NCBI GenBank assembly: GCA_965199185.1
Contig: CBDAQW010000013.1
Location: 208,936 to 272,935 of the forward strand
Direction of reading: 5' to 3'
Source: Endozoicomonas sp965199185
GTDB taxonomy: Bacteria > Pseudomonadota > Gammaproteobacteria > Pseudomonadales > Endozoicomonadaceae
Length of the DNA: 64,000 nucleotides
The first letter of the stretch is position 1, and every line of letters starts with the position of its first letter. Positions 27,132-36,173 of the stretch are shown in pieces. The notes beneath the pieces are model-generated. The model was not told the origin of the DNA, searched no databases, and saw nothing but the letters and a program-made list of their open reading frames with translations. The position numbers and the translations under genes are program-made.

Positions 27132-27551
27132 TACACCTCTACTCCATTCCATGAATAACTCAAAGTGCTTTATTATCTATCCAGCACTTCTCATTTATCT
27201 TGCCTCACCATCAGATTAGACAATCCAACTCATTTAACATCGAATAGATATATCCATTGGGAATATAAAAGCAACAGCACAGCTTTCTTTAATAACCAAA
27301 ATCTTATAAAGCCAAAAAGATGTCGTTTTAATTTCATTAAGTTAAATGTGGCCATAGTATTGATATTATCAAAAATTAAATTTAGTAATTTAAAAGCAAT
27401 CATTAATTCTTATTTCTTCTAAATCAATCAATCTCCATGCTCCTATAGTTAATCCATAGCAGTTCCAATTAAGCAGCTACGCCTGACAATATTCAGAACA
27501 CGATGTATCCATGATGGCTTCTGAATCAGTGGCGTTGGATGAAGTCATCGT
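27132..27551. other. Divergent regulatory region of the exopolysaccharide locus (420 bases)
   Basis: No gene is supported. The stretch is clearly more AT-rich than the genes on either side, especially 27240-27430, and should hold the promoters for the leftward STAS-lipoprotein-export-ATPase block and the rightward GGDEF-EAL/glycosyltransferase block. A nominal 85-codon open frame here (27165-27422, plus strand) has no ribosome site and a low-complexity product and is not called. Confidence 0.55.
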
Positions 27552-29630
27552 ATGGATACGACCCAATCAAATAAAGCCAAAAGTCAGCTATCGACAAAGC
27601 TATTGAAAGTAGTGCTTCTTGCTGCCTGCTTACTCGGCGTACTTCTCAGTTTGATTCAAGTGGTTCTTGACGCCCGTCAATCCCGACTTGCTATAGACCA
27701 GAAAGCCAGAGATATGCTGGCCATGATTCGTGAGCCTGCTTCTCGCGCAGCTTCAAGGTTTGATAAAAATATGGGGCAGGAAGTCCTTAATGGTTTGCTG
27801 GAAATGAAATCCGTTCAGGTGGCGGCCATTCGACTTGATGATGCACCTGAATTAGCCCTTGTGGAACGAGAGCTGTCTACTTCGCGCTACCGTCTGGTTT
27901 CTGATTATATCTTTGAGCCCATCCGCATATACCGAACCGAACTCCATCTCAAAGAGGGAGATCAGCAATTTCTTGGCGAGCTGATCATAGCTATTGATAC
28001 CGCTTATTACGGCAAGGACTTTATTCAACGTTCGATTATTGTAGTGTTTGCCGGGCTGGTAAGAGCGCTTGCAATGGCGTTAATGCTGTATATGATTTAC
28101 TCGGTGCTGTTAACTAAACCATTGAACCGTCTCATAAAACATCTTTCCAGTATTGATCCTGAAGCCCCCGGAGAGCAAAAACTACCAACACTCAAAGGGC
28201 ATCATGATAACGAGCTTGGACTCTGGGTTCGTACGACCAACAATCTCCTGAAAGCGATTGAGCATCATTTTAACCTTCGCCAGAAAGCAGAAGCGCAAAT
28301 CATGCGTCTGTCTCAATACGATTACCTGACTCGTCTTCCCAATCGGAGGACCATTCAAAAGCATTTACATAAATTGATTACTCAGGCTCAGGCAAAGAAT
28401 GAAAAACTGGCCATTCTATGCCTTGGTCTTGATGATTTTAAGTCATTGAATGCTCAAGTAAACTTCAATGCTGCTGAATACATTCTGGTTAAATTGGCAG
28501 ACAGGCTAAGAAACCACCTGAACAACAAAGCCTACATCGGGCGTCTGGGAGAAGATCAATTTGCCATCATTCTCCCCAACATTCAGCAGCCTTATGCAGC
28601 CGCTGAATTGGCTCAATCGATGCTGAAACAGCTGAATCGTCCTTTTGCAGTGAACTATGAAAGCCTGTCCGTCAGCGCTACAGTCGGTATCACGTTGTTC
28701 CCTGATGATGGTGAAAACGTTGATACCATATTACAGCAGTCTGAGTTTGCCATGATTATGGCGAAATCCCGCAGCAACAATCGCTACCAGTTTTATATCG
28801 CCAATATTGACAGTGATATCCGCCAACAAAAGAAGCTGGAGATGGATCTACACCTGGCAGTGGAAAATAATCAACTGAGTCTGGCCTATCAACCTCAGGT
28901 TGACTTTGGTTCAGATACCATGATCGGAGTCGAGGCTCTGCTTCGCTGGGAGCATCCGACAAAAGGCTCAATTTCACCGGACATATTCATTCCTATGGCG
29001 GAAAACAGTCTTGACATCATTCCTATCGGCAATTGGGTTTTAGAATCGGCTTGTCATCAATTGCATGAATTTCACAAAGCTGGGTACCCGAATTTACGCA
29101 TGGCGATCAATCTGTCAGCAGTGCAACTAAGAGATGAGCAAATGGCAGAACGGGTCGCCTATCTACTGCATAAATACAAACTCAAACCGAGTAATCTGGA
29201 ACTCGAAGTGACCGAGACTTCCATTCTTGAAGATGTAGGGCTCGCCAAAAAACAACTTCAAAAAATAAAAGACATAGGCATTATTTTAACATTGGATGAT
29301 TTTGGTACTGGCTATTCTTCCTTGAGTTACCTTCAGAAATTCCCTTTCGACAAAATCAAAATCGACAAATCCTTTGTCGAAGATGTACCCGAGAATAAAG
29401 ACAACCGGGTGATCGTTGAAGCGATCATACAGCTTGGTAAAAGCTTTAATATCGATGTTCTCGCTGAAGGTATTGAAACTGCTGATCAGGAGCATTTTCT
29501 GATGGAGTCAGGCTGTCTGGAAGGACAAGGATATTATTATGGTAAGCCCATGTCCGTTGAACAATTTCTCAAATTTCTGACAATACCGTTTCCTCCGTCA
29601 AATAATCCACCAGCGGCTCCCAGCCATTAG
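27552..29630 (+). CDS. Membrane GGDEF-EAL protein, probable cyclic-di-GMP phosphodiesterase
   Basis: A 692-residue sensor with two membrane segments (about 19-38 and 163-186) enclosing a periplasmic domain, then a HAMP-like linker, a GGDEF domain and an EAL domain. The diguanylate cyclase signature is degenerate: residues 333-337 read GEDQF instead of GGDEF, so synthesis of cyclic-di-GMP is doubtful. The EAL half keeps EALLRW (Glu461), the DDFGTGYSSL loop, KIDKSFV and AEGIET, consistent with active hydrolysis. It stands 14 bases ahead of the first glycosyltransferase and probably leads the operon, which would place polysaccharide production under cyclic-di-GMP control. Confidence 0.88.
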   Translation: MDTTQSNKAKSQLSTKLLKVVLLAACLLGVLLSLIQVVLDARQSRLAIDQKARDMLAMIREPASRAASRFDKNMGQEVLNGLLEMKSVQVAAIRLDDAPELALVERELSTSRYRLVSDYIFEPIRIYRTELHLKEGDQQFLGELIIAIDTAYYGKDFIQRSIIVVFAGLVRALAMALMLYMIYSVLLTKPLNRLIKHLSSIDPEAPGEQKLPTLKGHHDNELGLWVRTTNNLLKAIEHHFNLRQKAEAQIMRLSQYDYLTRLPNRRTIQKHLHKLITQAQAKNEKLAILCLGLDDFKSLNAQVNFNAAEYILVKLADRLRNHLNNKAYIGRLGEDQFAIILPNIQQPYAAAELAQSMLKQLNRPFAVNYESLSVSATVGITLFPDDGENVDTILQQSEFAMIMAKSRSNNRYQFYIANIDSDIRQQKKLEMDLHLAVENNQLSLAYQPQVDFGSDTMIGVEALLRWEHPTKGSISPDIFIPMAENSLDIIPIGNWVLESACHQLHEFHKAGYPNLRMAINLSAVQLRDEQMAERVAYLLHKYKLKPSNLELEVTETSILEDVGLAKKQLQKIKDIGIILTLDDFGTGYSSLSYLQKFPFDKIKIDKSFVEDVPENKDNRVIVEAIIQLGKSFNIDVLAEGIETADQEHFLMESGCLEGQGYYYGKPMSVEQFLKFLTIPFPPSNNPPAAPSH

Positions 29631-29644
29631 CAGGAGCACAGTCT

Positions 29645-30724
29645 ATGGAAAGACGCACTATCATTCTTCTGTTGGATTCCAGTCAATCGGGCGGTATAGA
29701 AACCCACGTTTATCATCTGGCAAAAGCACTTCAACAAGCTGGTCACCTGATCTGTATCTGGTTTTACCGGCAATATGATGAGCAACATCCGCTGGAGCTC
29801 AGATTAAAATCAGAAAATATTGATTATCGTTATTTGCAGGGAAGTTTCAGTCATCTGTTAACAGAAACCGATCATATTAAGCCTCTCATTCTTCACACTC
29901 ATGGATATAAGGCTGGGATACTTGGACGTCTTGTGGGAAAACTCACCGATACACCGGTGGTTTCAACATTTCATAACGGTGACCCGGGAACCGGAATTGT
30001 CCGTTGTTACACCTGGCTGGATCGAATGACCAGTTGCTATTCCAAAAATATTGCTGTGAGTGCTGAAATTGCCCGTCGCTTCAAACAACAGCCGCAACAA
30101 ATCAACAATTTTATTGAAATGCCTTCTCAGCCTGCAGCCCTCGGAAAAGATACCGCTTTTGTGGGTAGACTGAGTGTTGAAAAAGGGCCTGATCAATTTC
30201 TTCAACTAGCAAAACATCAACCGGATATGCACTTCCGCCTATACGGCAGCGGTCCAATGCAAGGCAGTCTGCTGCAACAAAGACCTGATAATGTGTCGTT
30301 TATCGGGCAAGTTTCCTGCATGAATGCTCATTGGCAGGGTATTGGACAGCTTTGCATTACGTCACGCCACGAAGGTTTGCCCATGGTTGCACTGGAAGCC
30401 ATGGCTCATGGCATTCCGGTGTTCAGCTTTGGTTTGGGGGCAATGCCACAGCTGATAAAGCAAGGCATTAATGGATGGATTGCACCGCTCGGCAATATAC
30501 GACAGATGAGTGATGATATCGCAAACTGGCAACGGCTCTCAGAAAACGACAAGGCACAGATACGAAAAAACTGTCGAGAAACCATTCAGGCATCTTACTC
30601 ACCCCAAGCGGTCTTACCAGAGATTCTGGGGGTTTATCAACAAGCCTGCGATGATAAAAGCCTGCATTTTTCGATAATATTGAACAAAAAAGTTGTGAAA
30701 GAAACGCTATCTTATGGAGACTAA
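29645..30724 (+). CDS. Glycosyltransferase, GT4-like
   Basis: A 359-residue GT-B enzyme expected to add a sugar to the exopolysaccharide repeat unit on the cytoplasmic face. The N-terminus has DSSQSGGIETHVYHLAKAL, the acceptor-side Gly loop, and TPVVSTFHNG. The C-terminal donor domain has FVGRLSVEKGPDQFL and RHEGLPMVALEAMAHGIPV, the retaining GT4 E-x7-E region. Donor and acceptor cannot be told from sequence. It is followed after two bases by the flippase gene. The last 20 residues are basic and not conserved-looking. Confidence 0.85.
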   Translation: MERRTIILLLDSSQSGGIETHVYHLAKALQQAGHLICIWFYRQYDEQHPLELRLKSENIDYRYLQGSFSHLLTETDHIKPLILHTHGYKAGILGRLVGKLTDTPVVSTFHNGDPGTGIVRCYTWLDRMTSCYSKNIAVSAEIARRFKQQPQQINNFIEMPSQPAALGKDTAFVGRLSVEKGPDQFLQLAKHQPDMHFRLYGSGPMQGSLLQQRPDNVSFIGQVSCMNAHWQGIGQLCITSRHEGLPMVALEAMAHGIPVFSFGLGAMPQLIKQGINGWIAPLGNIRQMSDDIANWQRLSENDKAQIRKNCRETIQASYSPQAVLPEILGVYQQACDDKSLHFSIILNKKVVKETLSYGD

Positions 30725-30726
30725 TC

Positions 30727-32160
30727 ATGGAGGTTGGTCACAGCGTCATGAAAGGTCTGAAACTGGGGGGCATGCTGCGCCTGGCCGCTCAGATTTTTAC
30801 CTGGCTGAATACTCTCATTCTGATTCGTCTTTTGACACCAGACGACTATGGTTTAATGGCCATGACCATGGCTTTTATCGGTATCTTTGCTCTTATGGGG
30901 GATTTTGGTATTGGTAAAGCCATTATTCAAACAGAGCGTCTTGATGACCAGCAGCTCCGCCAGGCATTCACCATCAACATTATTTCCTGTTTAGGGTTCT
31001 TTCTGCTGTTTTATTTCAGCGCCCCTCTGATTGCAGATTTTTTCGATGAGCCTCGGGTCACCGCTCTGGTGCAAGCTATTGCCTGTCAGCATTTGATTAT
31101 GATTTTTTATACGTTGCCCTATGCTATGGCAAGTCGGAAGATGCTGTTCAGTGAACGGGAGAAAGTGCAGTTTTATACAACACTGAGTACCAGTATTTTT
31201 ACTCTGATTCTGGCAGCAACCGGGTTTGGTGTCTGGGCTTTGATTCTTGGCCATCTATTTATGCGACTGGTGGCCGCTATTGGTTATCATTTGATTGCAC
31301 CTTGTAAAGTGCTTCCCGCACTTCATTTCGAGGGCTTTGCCAGTATGGCCGGATTTGGTGGACTGACCACCATCAATGATGTACTTCGCTACCTTTTTAA
31401 TATTTTTGGCAACATCAGTATCGGTAAATTATTGTCGAAAGCCGATCTCGGAATATTTTCGGTGGCTCGCAATCTGGCGAATTTACCTAGTGATAAAATG
31501 GGTGAGCTACTGAATCATTTAGGGTTGGCCTCCTTCGCTACATTGCAAAATGAAAAAGACGTTGCCGGTCTTTATTTACTGAAGTCGGTTCGCCTTGCCA
31601 GCTTTATTTTATTTCCGGTCTACTTCGGTATGTGTGTTGTTGCCCCTGAATTGATCTCGTTAGTTTTGTCCGATCAATGGCTGGCAGCGATCATACCTTT
31701 TCAGATTCTCTGCCTTTCCAGTCCTTTAAGAATGATGTCTGAAATGCTGGCGACTACCTCCACTGCGGTTGGAGAACCCATTAAAAACACTCATGCTTTG
31801 GTTATCTCACTGCTGATGCTACCGATCATGTTGGCAGGTATTCAATACGGTGTTGAAGGTGCCTGCTGGGCATGGCTGATCATTACCATTATCAGTTCTG
31901 CAGTACATATCAGAATGATGTTGCCGGTTTTTCATGTGTCTCTGAACGACTTTGTCACATCATTAATACCCGGTTTTACCAGCGCCCTGATTATGCTGAC
32001 CGGTTTGCAATGGTTACGGTCTGATCTGGAAAACACGGTTGAACCATGGCAGCTCTTTATTCTTACTATTCCGTTGGGTGGCGTGCTCTTTGCCATCGCC
32101 GCCTTTGCTCTGTTTCGTCAACAAGTGCTCGAAACAGCTGGCTATTTTCGCCATCGATAG
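30727..32160 (+). CDS. Wzx-type oligosaccharide flippase (MOP superfamily)
   Basis: A 477-residue polytopic protein with about 12-14 predicted helices, resembling WzxC/polysaccharide transport proteins: KGLKLGGMLRLAAQIFTWL, LIRLLTPDDYGLMAMTMAF and DFGIGKAIIQ near the N-terminus. It should flip lipid-linked repeat units to the periplasm. Either ATG 30727 or ATG 30748 (MKGLKLGG) could be the start; the latter places the first conserved helix nearer the N-terminus. It lies between a glycosyltransferase and the polymerase gene, as expected for Wzx/Wzy assembly. Confidence 0.87.
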   Translation: MEVGHSVMKGLKLGGMLRLAAQIFTWLNTLILIRLLTPDDYGLMAMTMAFIGIFALMGDFGIGKAIIQTERLDDQQLRQAFTINIISCLGFFLLFYFSAPLIADFFDEPRVTALVQAIACQHLIMIFYTLPYAMASRKMLFSEREKVQFYTTLSTSIFTLILAATGFGVWALILGHLFMRLVAAIGYHLIAPCKVLPALHFEGFASMAGFGGLTTINDVLRYLFNIFGNISIGKLLSKADLGIFSVARNLANLPSDKMGELLNHLGLASFATLQNEKDVAGLYLLKSVRLASFILFPVYFGMCVVAPELISLVLSDQWLAAIIPFQILCLSSPLRMMSEMLATTSTAVGEPIKNTHALVISLLMLPIMLAGIQYGVEGACWAWLIITIISSAVHIRMMLPVFHVSLNDFVTSLIPGFTSALIMLTGLQWLRSDLENTVEPWQLFILTIPLGGVLFAIAAFALFRQQVLETAGYFRHR

Positions 32161-32172
32161 CAGGGGCTGTCC

Positions 32173-33690
32173 ATGAATACGAACATACAGACCACAATAA
32201 AAGAGCGTATTTTTTCTACCCGCTACCAGATTATCGTGGCGTCTATTTACACGATTCTGGCGATTTTACCCAGTCTGATTATTCCTCACCCTGTAGCCTT
32301 ATTGTCATTGGCTCTTATTCCTGCAGGGTTAGTCTTTGTTCTGAAAAAACCATTCGTTGTCTGTCTGATCTTTATTCTCTTTTCGTTTTTCCGTCTGCAT
32401 GAAGTGTTCCCCCAGCTCGACCCTATAAAAATACCTTTGCTAAGCGCACTGGCTTCTTATTTTGTGCTGGCATGGCACATTATTCTGACCCGTAAAGTCG
32501 AAGTTTACTGGCGCAAAGAACACACCATTTTTGCCCGCTTCTTTGGTTGGGTGGTAATCGGGCTGGCCTTCGCCAGTCATCCACCAACCGCTTTTGGCAG
32601 CTTTACCAATGTTTATGTGAAAATCGGCATCATGGTATTAGCGATTTCCTGGCTGATGAGTGAACGATGGCATTTTAAGCTGACGCATTTCCTGATTATC
32701 TGCTCAGGTCTGGCTGTCGGTGCAGTCACTCTTTATAACAATGCCAACGGTATTGGTATGGTGGAAAAAACTCGTGTCACCATTCCCAACACCAGCTTGG
32801 GTGACCCCAACGACCTCTCCCTGGTGCTCAGTTTTCCGATGAGTTACGCCATCGCTTTTGTGGTGACCAGAGGCACTGGCAAGATTCGTACTGTTTTAGG
32901 TATGGTCGCCTTTGTGGTGTTTATCAGCTCTATTATCGCTACCCAGAGTCGTGGTGGTTTGTTGGCAACCATCGCGGTTATGGGGATTTTTGGTTTGCGA
33001 GTGATTAAGTCAAAACTGTTGTTAATCAGTATTGGCAGTTTTGGTCTGGTGATTCTGATTGCGGCAGCAGGCATTAGTGATCGTAAATCCGGCGGTGCTG
33101 CCGAGGAGGGGATGGATGCTTCTGCTATGGGTCGTATTCACGCGTGGGAAGCGGCATTCAATATGGCGTTGCGTAATCCCATGACCGGCGTCGGACTTTC
33201 CATGTTTCTGGATAACTATTGGAATTACGCCACGCACTCCCGTGCAGAAGGTAAGGCTCACGTTACGCACAGTACCTGGTTTCAGGTGATGTCTGAAGCC
33301 GGATTTGTTGGTTTTGGCCTGTTTCTTTTTCTTCTTTACACCGTATTCATATCCATCCGTGGTTCTATTATTTTGCTGGATCGCAACAAAGGTTCGCCGG
33401 AATATGATCCGCATATGACGGCTATTACCATGGGAACTTATGCGGGGCTGGTTGGATTTTGTGTATCTGGTACTTTCCTGAGTCAGGGCTTTCTCTGGCC
33501 GGTTTATATTATTACGTCGATCAGTATCGCCATCGCCCATTATATTGAGAAAACCTATCCTGAGATGCTTGCAGAAAATCAGGAACCAACTGATTCAGCA
33601 AAAGAGTCTATAGTTAACAAGTCAGGAAAAAAACAATTCGGCAAAGGTTTGCCAAATGCTAAACGGTCTCAAAGGATGGATGAAAAATGA
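32173..33690 (+). CDS. O-antigen ligase/Wzy-like polymerase
   Basis: A 505-residue membrane protein with many helices and a large periplasmic loop. Around the loop are ATQSRGGLLATIA (a Wzy_C/WaaL family arginine-glycine motif), AWEAAFNMALRNPMTGVG and AHVTHSTWFQVMSEAGFVG. These place it in the O-antigen ligase/polymerase family. Adjacent flippase and co-polymerase genes favour the role of polymerase. The last 50 residues form a charged cytoplasmic tail. The stop overlaps the next gene by 35 bases. Confidence 0.83.
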   Translation: MNTNIQTTIKERIFSTRYQIIVASIYTILAILPSLIIPHPVALLSLALIPAGLVFVLKKPFVVCLIFILFSFFRLHEVFPQLDPIKIPLLSALASYFVLAWHIILTRKVEVYWRKEHTIFARFFGWVVIGLAFASHPPTAFGSFTNVYVKIGIMVLAISWLMSERWHFKLTHFLIICSGLAVGAVTLYNNANGIGMVEKTRVTIPNTSLGDPNDLSLVLSFPMSYAIAFVVTRGTGKIRTVLGMVAFVVFISSIIATQSRGGLLATIAVMGIFGLRVIKSKLLLISIGSFGLVILIAAAGISDRKSGGAAEEGMDASAMGRIHAWEAAFNMALRNPMTGVGLSMFLDNYWNYATHSRAEGKAHVTHSTWFQVMSEAGFVGFGLFLFLLYTVFISIRGSIILLDRNKGSPEYDPHMTAITMGTYAGLVGFCVSGTFLSQGFLWPVYIITSISIAIAHYIEKTYPEMLAENQEPTDSAKESIVNKSGKKQFGKGLPNAKRSQRMDEK

Positions 33691-34390
33691 GGATTCGGCC
33701 ATCGCCCGAATCCTCTTTTCTGCCTTAAAATCCATCATTCATTTTGAACTTCCTGCCTGTGGGTTTATTTATTCTCCGCTATACCATCTTCATAAATTCA
33801 TTACGGGCCTATTTTCTGGTTTTCTCAGGGTGGTTTACTGGACACCTCTGTTCAAATCCCGGTTAACAAACAACCCCAGACAACTTTATCTCTATTCAGG
33901 TATGCCTCTGATATTAGGGTCTCTTTCTATGAAGTTCGGAGATCACTGCCGGCTTTCCGGTCATACGACGATTAGTGGGAGGACTTCACAAACAATCAAA
34001 CCGGAATTGTTGGTCGGGAATAATGTCGGAATTAGCTGGCAGAATGAAATTTTAGTGGGTGACCGGATAGAGATCGGCGACAACGTAAGACTGGCGGTAA
34101 AAGTCAGGTTGGTTGGCTATCCCGGACACCCGGTTGATCCAATAGCCAGAGCCAAAGGTATGCCTGATTCGGATGATCAGACTGGCAATATTATTCTTGA
34201 AGATGATGTCTGGCTCACTGCAGGTGTCACTGTGATGGGGGGGGTCAGGATTGGTGCTGGCACCATCGTTGCCACTGGCAGTGTAGTCACCTGTGATTTA
34301 CCACCGGGAGTATTGGCGGGAGGCATTCCGGCTAAAGTAATTCGTCCTTTAAATATGATTCATGAACACGCGGAGAAACCTAATGGCTGA
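33656..34390 (+). CDS. Hexapeptide-repeat acyltransferase
   Basis: A 244-residue protein whose C-terminal two-thirds forms a left-handed beta helix: repeats such as IKPELLVGNNVGIS, ILVGDRIEIGDNVRLA, NIILEDDVWLTAGVTVMGGV and RIGAGTIVATGSVVTCDLPPG, ending GIPAKVIRPL. This is the WbbJ/maltose-O-acetyltransferase type and should acetylate a sugar of the repeat unit. The first 90 residues include a hydrophobic region not usual for this family and could be a membrane-associated extension. ATG 33656 has AAAGG upstream; ATG 33680 is an alternative. The start overlaps the polymerase gene. Confidence 0.83.
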   Translation: MLNGLKGWMKNEDSAIARILFSALKSIIHFELPACGFIYSPLYHLHKFITGLFSGFLRVVYWTPLFKSRLTNNPRQLYLYSGMPLILGSLSMKFGDHCRLSGHTTISGRTSQTIKPELLVGNNVGISWQNEILVGDRIEIGDNVRLAVKVRLVGYPGHPVDPIARAKGMPDSDDQTGNIILEDDVWLTAGVTVMGGVRIGAGTIVATGSVVTCDLPPGVLAGGIPAKVIRPLNMIHEHAEKPNG

Positions 34391-35537
34391 TCTGGTTGTG
34401 TTTGGTGAAGACTGGGGTGGCTTGCCTTCAAGCACTCAGCACCTGATGACGCACCTGCTTAAGAAGCACCGGATTATCTGGGTGAACTCCATAGGTATGC
34501 GCAACCCAAGGCTGAACCTGAGTGATCTCTCCAGAATTTTCCGTAAAGTCATTTCTATGTTCCGGACAGCTCAGGAATCACCGAATTCTGGTTCTGACAA
34601 GCAACCGTTTATCATCCATCCCAGAGTGATTTCTTTGCACAGCATCCCACTCATCAGAAACATCAATCAATGGCTGTTAAAGCGCAGTATTGGTCATGCC
34701 ATGGAGTCACTGAACTTTAAAGGCATTATTCTCTGGATATCGTTGCCCACTGCGGTAGATATGGTTGGCTCACTAGGAGAGAAAGTTTCTATCTATTATT
34801 GTTGTGATGATTTTTCAGGACTTGATGGTGTTGATCATCATATTGTCGAGCCAATGGAAAAAGAACTGGTTAGCAAGGTTGATCTGATTCTGGTATCCAG
34901 CCATGAGCTGGCTGAGAAACTTTCCAGCCCAAATACAGTATTGCTTCCTCACGGTGTAGATTATGAGTTATTTTCAAACCCCAAAGGCAGACCGGCTGAT
35001 CTTCCTGATACTGGTTCTATTGCCGGTTTTTACGGCAGCTTATCCGCCTGGCTGGATGTAGAAATGCTGGCGCAGTCCGCCGTTGCTCTGCCCGGCTGGC
35101 AATTTGTTTTTATAGGCAATATCAAAACCGATGTCAGAACACTACAGGAACTGCCTAATGTGCATTTTCTTGGCCCCAAACCACATTCACAATTACCGGC
35201 CTACGTTCAGCACTGGGATGTGGCAATGCTGCCATTTCGCTGGAATCGCCAGATAGAAGCCTGTAACCCTCTGAAGCTCAGAGAGTATCTGGCATCGGGC
35301 ACGCCCATTGCTTCAACAGCTTTCCCTGCTGTGAATGCTTACAGCGACTTCATTGCTATTCAAAAAAGTCGGGAACCTTTCTTTCGTGTTATTCAACGAG
35401 CCAGCAAACAAACTCACCATTTTCAATCTAGACAACAGCGGGTAGCACATGAGTCCTGGATTAGTCGTGCCGATCAACTGGAAGAACTGATTTCTTATCT
35501 GGAGCAAAGGCAAGCTCCTGAAAAAAGCTACACTTAA
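34383..35537 (+). CDS. Glycosyltransferase, GT-B fold
   Basis: The ATG at 34383 (MADLVVFGEDWGGLPSS) is chosen because GGAGA lies just upstream; it overlaps the acyltransferase gene by 8 bases. The 384-residue protein has IIWVNSIGMRNPRLN, a central SIYYCCDDFSGLDGVD and, in the donor domain, AGFYGSLSAWLDVEML, NVHFLGPKPHSQLPAY and CNPLKLREYLASGTPI. These resemble WcaI/BcsQ-unrelated GT1/GT4 enzymes such as those that add the first sugars after the initiating transferase. Specificity is unknown. A gap of 145 bases without a gene follows. Confidence 0.8.
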   Translation: MADLVVFGEDWGGLPSSTQHLMTHLLKKHRIIWVNSIGMRNPRLNLSDLSRIFRKVISMFRTAQESPNSGSDKQPFIIHPRVISLHSIPLIRNINQWLLKRSIGHAMESLNFKGIILWISLPTAVDMVGSLGEKVSIYYCCDDFSGLDGVDHHIVEPMEKELVSKVDLILVSSHELAEKLSSPNTVLLPHGVDYELFSNPKGRPADLPDTGSIAGFYGSLSAWLDVEMLAQSAVALPGWQFVFIGNIKTDVRTLQELPNVHFLGPKPHSQLPAYVQHWDVAMLPFRWNRQIEACNPLKLREYLASGTPIASTAFPAVNAYSDFIAIQKSREPFFRVIQRASKQTHHFQSRQQRVAHESWISRADQLEELISYLEQRQAPEKSYT

Positions 35538-35682
35538 GAGTAATCAGGCATCACCCTCTGGCTGTATTTTTAATTCTGTCAATAAGCCATCGGAAAGCAG
35601 TTTGATTTGCTGTTCAACTGTTAACGGAACGATATGTCGTCACCTGCCTGAATAACGTTGAGCCGTTAAAAGGGATCCCGTT

Positions 35683-36171
35683 TTGACAAGGACGCAGTGG
35701 CTTGGTTTCATCGCCTTATCGCTCAGCCTGACATTATTGACAGGCTGTTTGAGTGACTTTGCTGCTAAAAAAAATCAAGATCCATCGAACCGAACCACCG
35801 ACGAAAAACTGTTTAATTCTCTGAAAGCAATCCGTGAATCGGAAAAGAGCAAACCCTCAAAAACCTCAAGTGAAGCCGTGTTCAACAGACGGCTCTCATT
35901 ATCGTTTCAACCTTCAGAACAATCCCTGACAGAACATCATTCAAAAATCATTCAGCTTTTCTTTCAGACATTGCCGCCTGATGTATCCATGAAGATCGTG
36001 ATTAATGTTGCCCCCACAGCCAGCTCTGGCAATTACTCTTCTTTGCAGACCGTCTGGAAACGCCTGAGAAGCCTGGAAGATGCCGTCAGTGGTTACAGCG
36101 AAAAGGTGGAACTGATTTACCAGCCAGATTTTGTGCCTGATACAGCCACCCTTCAGATAGTGGGGGGTTGA
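35683..36171 (+). CDS. Lipoprotein of unknown function in the exopolysaccharide operon
   Basis: The 162-residue product begins at a TTG codon (35683), there being no suitable ATG, with AGGGAT about 8 bases before it. It has a clear lipoprotein signal: TQWLGFIALSLSLTLLTGC, Cys at about residue 22. The mature part has a Ser/Lys-rich linker and then LSLSFQPSEQSLTEHHSKI, which resembles the start of an OmpA-like fold, but the peptidoglycan-binding residues are not evident. It stops within the translation start of the GumC-like gene, suggesting coupling. Function unknown; an accessory outer-membrane or periplasmic part of the export machine is a guess. Confidence 0.7.
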   Translation: MTRTQWLGFIALSLSLTLLTGCLSDFAAKKNQDPSNRTTDEKLFNSLKAIRESEKSKPSKTSSEAVFNRRLSLSFQPSEQSLTEHHSKIIQLFFQTLPPDVSMKIVINVAPTASSGNYSSLQTVWKRLRSLEDAVSGYSEKVELIYQPDFVPDTATLQIVGG

Positions 36172-36173
36172 CA

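Noticed and set aside
27165..27422. 85-codon frame in the divergent exopolysaccharide intergenic region
   Set aside because: AT-rich, low-complexity product with no ribosome site. The stretch is better explained as promoter DNA.
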